A stretch of DNA of 18,754 nucleotides from an uncultured Chlorobiaceae bacterium (GTDB lineage: Bacteria; Bacteroidota; Chlorobiia; Chlorobiales; Chlorobiaceae). The notes under the pieces were generated by a model, which did no database searches, had not been told where the DNA came from, and was given only the letters and a program-made list of their open reading frames with translations. Shown one piece after another: positions 14,729-18,754 of this stretch (position 1 is its first letter; each line of letters opens with the position of its first letter). The position numbers and the translations under genes were made by a program. The stretch covers positions 1-18,754 of the forward strand of contig CAIYWF010000011.1 in the NCBI GenBank assembly GCA_903929845.1, given 5' to 3'.

Positions 14729-15816
14729 ACATTAAAGCGGAAAACAATCACATCACCATCCTTGACAATGTATTCTTTGCCTTCCGAGCGAAGCTTTCCT
14801 GCTTCCTTGACCTTGTGTTCAGAACCAAGCTCAATCAGGTCACGGTAGAACATGACTTCCGCGCGGATAAACCCCTTTTCAAAATCAGAATGAATTGCTC
14901 CAGCAGCTTCCGGTGCGGCAGCGCCCTTGCGGATGGTCCAGGCGTGAACCTCTTTTTCTCCAGCCGTAAAGTAAGTCTGAAGTCCAAGCAGGTCATAAGC
15001 TGTTTTAATCAATCGGTCGAGACCTGACGTATGAAGCTCGAGGCTTTCAAGAAACTCAGGACGTTCCTCTTCAGGCAGTTCAGCGATTTCAGCCTCTGTT
15101 TTTGCGCTGATGACCAGCATTTTCGCACCGGATGCCGCTGCTATTTCCGCTACTTTTTTTGTATAGTTGTTTCCATCCGGAAGGTCGGTTTCCGCAACAT
15201 TGGCAGCAAAGAGGATAGGTTTGGACGACAAGAGGAAAAACTGACGGACAATAACCTGTTCTTCGGGAGTTGAAAGGATTTTTCGGACAGGAATGCCTTC
15301 GCTGAGGCCGCTGATTATTTTTTCCGCAACATCGAGCTGCAGAAGAAGCTCTTTTTCTTTCCTGGCGTTTTTTCTGAATCGTTCAATTCGGCGTTCCATA
15401 CTGTCAAGATCGGCCAGCATCAGCTCAGTTTCAATGGTGACAATGTCGTCTGCCGGGTCAATTCTTCCTTCAACATGGATAATATTGTCGTCATCAAAAC
15501 ATCGTACGACATGGACAATAGCATCGACTTCCCGAATATGTGAGAGAAACTGGTTGCCGAGACCTTCGCCTTTGCTTGCACCCTTGACCAGTCCGGCGAT
15601 ATCGACAATTTCAAGGGTTGCCGGCACAAGTGTCGGTGTTTTTACGACATTTGCAATTTGCTGCATCCTGTTGTCTGGAACCAGGACTGTTCCGATATTT
15701 GGTTCTATGGTACAGAACGGATAATTGGCGGCTTCAGCCTGTTTTGCCGTGATGGCATTGAAAAGCGTTGACTTTCCGACGTTTGGCAATCCGACAATGC
15801 CGCAGCGAAGTGACAT
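14725..15816 (-). CDS. ychF: Redox/ribosome-associated ATPase YchF (OLA1 family)
   Basis: YchF is a universally conserved Obg-related P-loop protein that prefers ATP and binds ribosomes. From ATG 15816 it has 363 residues, as expected. Visible motifs are the Walker A loop GLPNVGKST (9-17), DIAGLVKGASKGEGLGNQFL (72-91), and the altered nucleotide-specificity motif NVAE (206-209), which replaces the NKxD of true GTPases and explains ATP preference. The C-terminal TGS domain spans about 280-363 and ends DGDVIVFRFNV. The frame extends 18 codons upstream to an ATG at 15870, but MSLRCGIVGLPNVGKS is the conserved family start. It is the first gene of the six-gene minus-strand operon and diverges from cmk across about 130 bases of AT-rich DNA. 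Confidence 0.96.
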   Translation of the reverse strand: MSLRCGIVGLPNVGKSTLFNAITAKQAEAANYPFCTIEPNIGTVLVPDNRMQQIANVVKTPTLVPATLEIVDIAGLVKGASKGEGLGNQFLSHIREVDAIVHVVRCFDDDNIIHVEGRIDPADDIVTIETELMLADLDSMERRIERFRKNARKEKELLLQLDVAEKIISGLSEGIPVRKILSTPEEQVIVRQFFLLSSKPILFAANVAETDLPDGNNYTKKVAEIAAASGAKMLVISAKTEAEIAELPEEERPEFLESLELHTSGLDRLIKTAYDLLGLQTYFTAGEKEVHAWTIRKGAAAPEAAGAIHSDFEKGFIRAEVMFYRDLIELGSEHKVKEAGKLRSEGKEYIVKDGDVIVFRFNV

Positions 15817-15883
15817 AATAAAAAATGTTTGATGTAATGGCTGGCCTCTAATAAACAAGGGTTTTAACATGTAACCAATATGT

Positions 15884-15912
15884 TTGGAAAAAGCAAATAT
15901 TTTTTATAAAAT
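15884..15912 (+). promoter_or_regulatory. Candidate promoter for cmk-rpsA
   Basis: TTGGAA (15884-15889) and TAAAAT (15907-15912) are 17 bases apart in the AT-rich gap between ychF and cmk. Transcription would start near 15919, only about 30-50 bases before the cmk coding sequence. That limits how far upstream the true cmk start can lie. The -35 resembles those proposed at 82 and 857. Confidence 0.4.
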
Positions 15913-15948
15913 AGCAGGCTAATTGAGGTACTCTTGTAACACAAGGAA

Positions 15949-16644
15949 ATCGGGAAAAAACCTATCATTATTGCTCTTGACGGGCCAGCGGCATCCGGAA
16001 AAAGTACAACAGCCAGAAAAGTGGCTCAGCGGCTTGGGTACACCTATATTGATACTGGTGCCATGTACCGGGCTGTAACCCTCAAGGCGTTGCAACATGG
16101 AGTTTTGGATGGATTACGACGCTCTGCCGAGAGCGTTTCCGGTTTACTTGATGGTCTTACCATACGTTTTGACGGTGATCGCGTTTTTCTTGACGGTACA
16201 GATGTTACTGCTGAGATCAGGGATAACCGGGTGAGCCGCGAGGTAAGTTTTATAAGTTCCCTCAAACCAGTTCGCGACAGGCTCAAGGAGATGCAGCAGG
16301 AGCTTGGAGTGCAGGGTTGCGTTGTTATGGATGGGCGAGATATCGGCACTGTCGTATTTCCTGATGCCGAACTCAAAATCTTTCTCGTGGCTGATGCCCG
16401 CGAAAGAGCAAAACGTCGGTATGCCGAACTGATTGCAAAGTCTCCCGAAGGAAGCAATATGCCGGATCTTGATGTCCTTGAAGAGGAGATCAAGAAAAGG
16501 GATCGTGATGATGCCGAGCGGGAACATGCACCATTAAAAAAACATCCTGAAGCTCATGAAATTGATACTTCGGATTTGACGATTGAGCAGCAGGTGGATA
16601 GAGTATGCAATCTTGCATTGCAGAGAGAGAAGGATTGCCGTTAA
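15949..16644 (+). CDS. cmk: Cytidylate kinase (start codon non-standard or uncertain)
   Basis: Cmk phosphorylates CMP and dCMP. The coding frame clearly includes the P-loop DGPAASGKST at 15979-16008, followed by RLGYTYIDTGAMYRAV, DGRDIGTVVFP and RAKRRYAEL, with a normal length of about 225-231 residues. The problem is the start. The first usual initiation codon in this frame is the GTG at 16021, downstream of the P-loop, which cannot be right. Upstream the frame runs only to a TAA at 15937-15939 and contains no ATG, GTG or TTG. Candidates are ATC 15949 (giving xGKKPIIIALDGP), ATC 15964 or ATT 15967/15970. AAGGA at 15943-15947 is too close to the first and rather far from the others. Either a rare start codon is used or the sequence has an error here. 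I give 15949 as the outer limit. rpsA follows after 107 bases. Confidence 0.9.
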   Translation: MGKKPIIIALDGPAASGKSTTARKVAQRLGYTYIDTGAMYRAVTLKALQHGVLDGLRRSAESVSGLLDGLTIRFDGDRVFLDGTDVTAEIRDNRVSREVSFISSLKPVRDRLKEMQQELGVQGCVVMDGRDIGTVVFPDAELKIFLVADARERAKRRYAELIAKSPEGSNMPDLDVLEEEIKKRDRDDAEREHAPLKKHPEAHEIDTSDLTIEQQVDRVCNLALQREKDCR

Positions 16645-16751
16645 AGAAAATTCGGCATGGGACAGAAATTTTTTTCAATAACCATAAAACCGCAAGCCGA
16701 TATCTCTCGCGGCATGCAGGCTAACTTACAAGAGAGGAAGGAAAAAACTTA
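16645..16751 (+). promoter_or_regulatory. Leader between cmk and rpsA, with strong ribosome-binding site
   Basis: This 107-base gap ends in a purine-rich Shine-Dalgarno sequence, AGGAAGGA (16735-16742), nine bases before the rpsA ATG. A short GCCG/CGGC inverted repeat around 16696-16713 could fold just upstream of it. S1 is known to regulate its own translation in E. coli. Whether this leader does so cannot be told from sequence. Confidence 0.4.
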
Positions 16752-18536
16752 ATGGCAGAAGCATTTACACAGGCACAGGAAAAAAAGGTCAAGGAACGGC
16801 CGGCAAGAAAAAAACTCAAATTTTTTGCGCATTACGAGCCCGCAGAGCTTGCATTGATGGAGAAGCTTTATTCAAGCACCCTCAATGAAATTACCGAAGA
16901 TGAGATTATCAAAGGCAGGATTGTCTCAATATCCAACAAGGATGTCACCATCGATGTCGGATTCAAATCAGAGGGTATTGTCTCTCTTCTTGAATTCAGG
17001 GCAGAAGATGAGGTGCAGGTAGGCGATGATGTTGAAGTCTATCTTGAGAATATCGAAGACAAGATGGGGCAGCTCATTCTTTCAAAGAAGAAAGCTGATG
17101 TTCTGAGAATCTGGGACAAAATCTACGATTCAATTGAAAATGATACCATTATCAATGGCAAGATTATCAATCGTGTCAAGGGTGGTATGACGGTCTCTCT
17201 TTCCGGCGTCGAAGCTTTCCTTCCCGGTTCGCAGATCGATGTCAAGCCGGTTCGTGATTTCGATGCACTTGTTGGCCAGACCATGGACTTCAGGGTTGTC
17301 AAGATCAATCCGGTTACACAGAATATTGTTGTCAGTCATAAAGTTATACTTGAAGAGGCGTATGCCGCCCGTCGTGAAGAGATGCTTGCCAATATCAAGG
17401 TGGGTATGGTTCTCGAAGGTACCGTCAAAAACATTACCGACTTCGGTATCTTTGTCGATCTTGGCGGTCTGGACGGTCTGGTGCATATCACCGACATCAC
17501 TTGGGGCAGAATCAACCATCCTTCAGAAGTTGTTGATCTTGACCAGCCAATCAAGGTTGTTGTTGTCGGTTTTGACGAGAACAGCAAGAGAGTTTCGCTT
17601 GGCATGAAGCAGCTTGAGTCTCATCCATGGGAAAATATTGAGGTCAAATATCCTGTTACTTCAAAAGCACAGGGACGTGTTGTCTCCATTACCGATTACG
17701 GCGCTTTTGTCGAAATCGAGAAGGGCATTGAGGGTCTTGTCCATATTTCCGAAATGAGCTGGACACAGCATATCAAGCATCCAGGTCAGTTTGTCACTCT
17801 TGGACAGGAGGTTGAATGTGTCATCCTTAATATTGACAAGGATCATACAAAGCTCTCACTTTCCATGAAACGGGTGAACGAGGATCCGTGGATTGCGCTC
17901 TCCGAAAAATATATTGAAAACTCCTTGCATAAAGGGACTGTCAGCAATATCACCGATTTTGGCGTCTTTGTTGAGCTTGAGCCTGGTGTCGATGGATTGG
18001 TTCATATTTCTGACCTTTCATGGACCAAGAAAATCCGTCACCCAAGTGAACTGGTCAAAAAGAATCAGGAACTTGAAGTCAAGGTGCTCAAGTTTGATGT
18101 GCACGCACGCCGTATTGCGCTTGGTCACAAGCAGATCAATCCAGATCCCTGGGGCGAGTTCGAGCAGAAATATGCAGTAGGCGCAGAGACTCCTGGCCAG
18201 ATTTCACAGATCATCGAAAAAGGTGTTATCGTGATTCTTCCTGGTGACGTTGACGGCTTTGTTCCGGTATCCCACCTGCTTCAGGGAGGGGTAAAGGATA
18301 TCCATTCATCATTCAAGATCGGTGATGAACTTCCTTTGCGTGTCATTGAGTTTGACAAGGAAAACAAACGGATTATTCTTTCTGCTCTTGAATATTTCAA
18401 AGACAAGAACAAGGAAGAGATTGAAGCATACCTGATAGCTCATCCTAATGAGAAAAAGGAGATTGAGGCGGCGACTGCCGAACTCGAACCTCCCGTCAAG
18501 TCTGGTGAGAAAAAAGGTGGCGAGCAGAGAGCATGA
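16752..18536 (+). CDS. rpsA: 30S ribosomal protein S1 (six S1 domains)
   Basis: S1 binds mRNA single strands and helps load them on the 30S subunit. The 594-residue protein contains six S1/OB repeats at about 51-113, 131-198, 216-287, 301-374, 388-461 and 475-546. Repeats 3-5 are the best conserved, with the G-x-V-x-x-I-T-D-[FY]-G-x-F-V pattern and the GLVHI(S/T) motif (242-247, 328-333, 415-420). The first two are more divergent and should contact the ribosome, as in E. coli S1. A basic N-terminal extension (about 10-22, KKVKERPARKKLK) and a charged C-terminal tail (about 550-594) flank the repeats. The ATG at 16752 has a strong Shine-Dalgarno site. The cmk-rpsA order is common in bacteria. 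A long perfect hairpin follows the stop. Confidence 0.98.
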   Translation: MAEAFTQAQEKKVKERPARKKLKFFAHYEPAELALMEKLYSSTLNEITEDEIIKGRIVSISNKDVTIDVGFKSEGIVSLLEFRAEDEVQVGDDVEVYLENIEDKMGQLILSKKKADVLRIWDKIYDSIENDTIINGKIINRVKGGMTVSLSGVEAFLPGSQIDVKPVRDFDALVGQTMDFRVVKINPVTQNIVVSHKVILEEAYAARREEMLANIKVGMVLEGTVKNITDFGIFVDLGGLDGLVHITDITWGRINHPSEVVDLDQPIKVVVVGFDENSKRVSLGMKQLESHPWENIEVKYPVTSKAQGRVVSITDYGAFVEIEKGIEGLVHISEMSWTQHIKHPGQFVTLGQEVECVILNIDKDHTKLSLSMKRVNEDPWIALSEKYIENSLHKGTVSNITDFGVFVELEPGVDGLVHISDLSWTKKIRHPSELVKKNQELEVKVLKFDVHARRIALGHKQINPDPWGEFEQKYAVGAETPGQISQIIEKGVIVILPGDVDGFVPVSHLLQGGVKDIHSSFKIGDELPLRVIEFDKENKRIILSALEYFKDKNKEEIEAYLIAHPNEKKEIEAATAELEPPVKSGEKKGGEQRA

Positions 18537-18564
18537 GATAAGTTTCTCTCTGCTGTTGTACGGT

Positions 18565-18608
18565 AATGAAAAAAGCCTTCTCTTTATCAAGGGAAGGCTT
18601 TTTTCATT
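18565..18608. terminator. Strong bidirectional rho-independent terminator after rpsA
   Basis: AATGAAAAAAGCCTTC (18565-18580) is perfectly complementary to GAAGGCTTTTTTCATT (18593-18608), with a further T-G and C-G pair possible inside the 12-base loop. The A/T-rich outer half gives a T-run on either strand. It lies 28 bases after the rpsA stop and 29 bases beyond the stop of the minus-strand gene at the right edge, so it probably ends both convergent transcripts. Confidence 0.9.
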
Positions 18609-18637
18609 AATACCCTGAAAGTAGGATAAAGCGTACA

Positions 18638-18754
18638 CTATTTGCTGGGCACTCCCAGATATTCCAGGAACAAGCTGTCTCTGGCTACTGATTCGGTAGA
18701 CCAACGGTAGTTGCCCATGGCTGTTCGCACGTGGGTTGTCTCAATGCAGTCGAA
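18638..18754 (-). CDS. C-terminal end of an unidentified protein, truncated by the window edge
   Basis: On the minus strand a frame open from the window edge (18754) encodes 38 residues and stops at a TAG (18640-18638). It reads FDCIETTHVRTAMGNYRW and continues to end DSLFLEYLGVPSK. The composition and codon use look like coding DNA, the frame is uninterrupted, and a bidirectional terminator lies in exactly the right place after it. I cannot assign a family from this much sequence. It converges with rpsA. Confidence 0.65.
   Translation of the reverse strand, partial: FDCIETTHVRTAMGNYRWSTESVARDSLFLEYLGVPSK

Noticed and set aside
16021..16644. cmk starting at GTG 16021
   Set aside because: This start would drop the P-loop that is plainly encoded just upstream in the same frame and that the family needs for activity.
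1..18754. CRISPR array, toxin-antitoxin pair, prophage or defence island
   Set aside because: No regularly spaced repeats, integrase, transposase, phage structural gene or recognisable defence domain is visible on either strand.

Overview
This window looks like chromosomal core DNA from a strict anaerobe, most probably a green sulfur bacterium (Chlorobiaceae). That assignment is an inference from the style of the proteins (PurN, PurH, QueE, Cmk, S1), the moderate GC content, and the concentration of oxygen-sensitive Fe-S enzymes (IspH, QueG, QueE and a multi-cluster flavoprotein). No single marker gene proves it. Almost every frame is filled by a recognisable housekeeping gene. There is no CRISPR array, insertion sequence or phage.

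Layout. (1) 1-820: a small orphan membrane protein (+) converges on a tRNA-Ala(GGC) gene (-), with a bidirectional terminator-like hairpin between them. (2) 917-1798: ftsX (+), converging with six bases to spare on a four-gene minus-strand operon (purN > queE > polyprenyl-phosphate-type glycosyltransferase > nfo; 5007 down to 1805). (3) 5008-7057: a 354-base T-rich intergenic region, a small multispanning membrane protein, a degraded second copy of an internal piece of purH, and an alpha/beta hydrolase. This is the only accessory-looking stretch, and it lies between the divergent purine genes purN and purH. (4) 7058-9644: purH and an aldo/keto reductase (+). (5) 15816 down to 9714: a tight six-gene minus-strand operon, ychF > murI > ispH > GltD/NfnB-like Fe-S flavoprotein > small membrane protein > queG, with three start/stop overlaps. 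(6) 15949-18536: cmk and rpsA (+), diverging from ychF and closed by a near-perfect hairpin that also serves the truncated gene entering from the right on the minus strand.

How the genes fit together. PurN and PurH perform the two folate-dependent formyl transfers of purine synthesis. QueE and QueG are an early and the last step of queuosine synthesis, sitting in two different operons. MurI, FtsX and the glycosyltransferase belong to the envelope and division. IspH ends the MEP isoprenoid pathway. Cmk, S1, YchF and the tRNA serve nucleotide supply and translation. The flavoprotein starts inside the ispH stop codon and lies two genes upstream of queG. Both of those enzymes need low-potential electrons, so it is a candidate dedicated electron donor; this is a hypothesis.

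Most notable observations: a 46/50-identical relic of purH upstream of the hydrolase; a cytidylate kinase gene whose P-loop lies upstream of any ATG, GTG or TTG in its frame; and the Fe-S flavoprotein coupled to ispH and queG. I did not find a clearly new multi-gene defence or mobile system.
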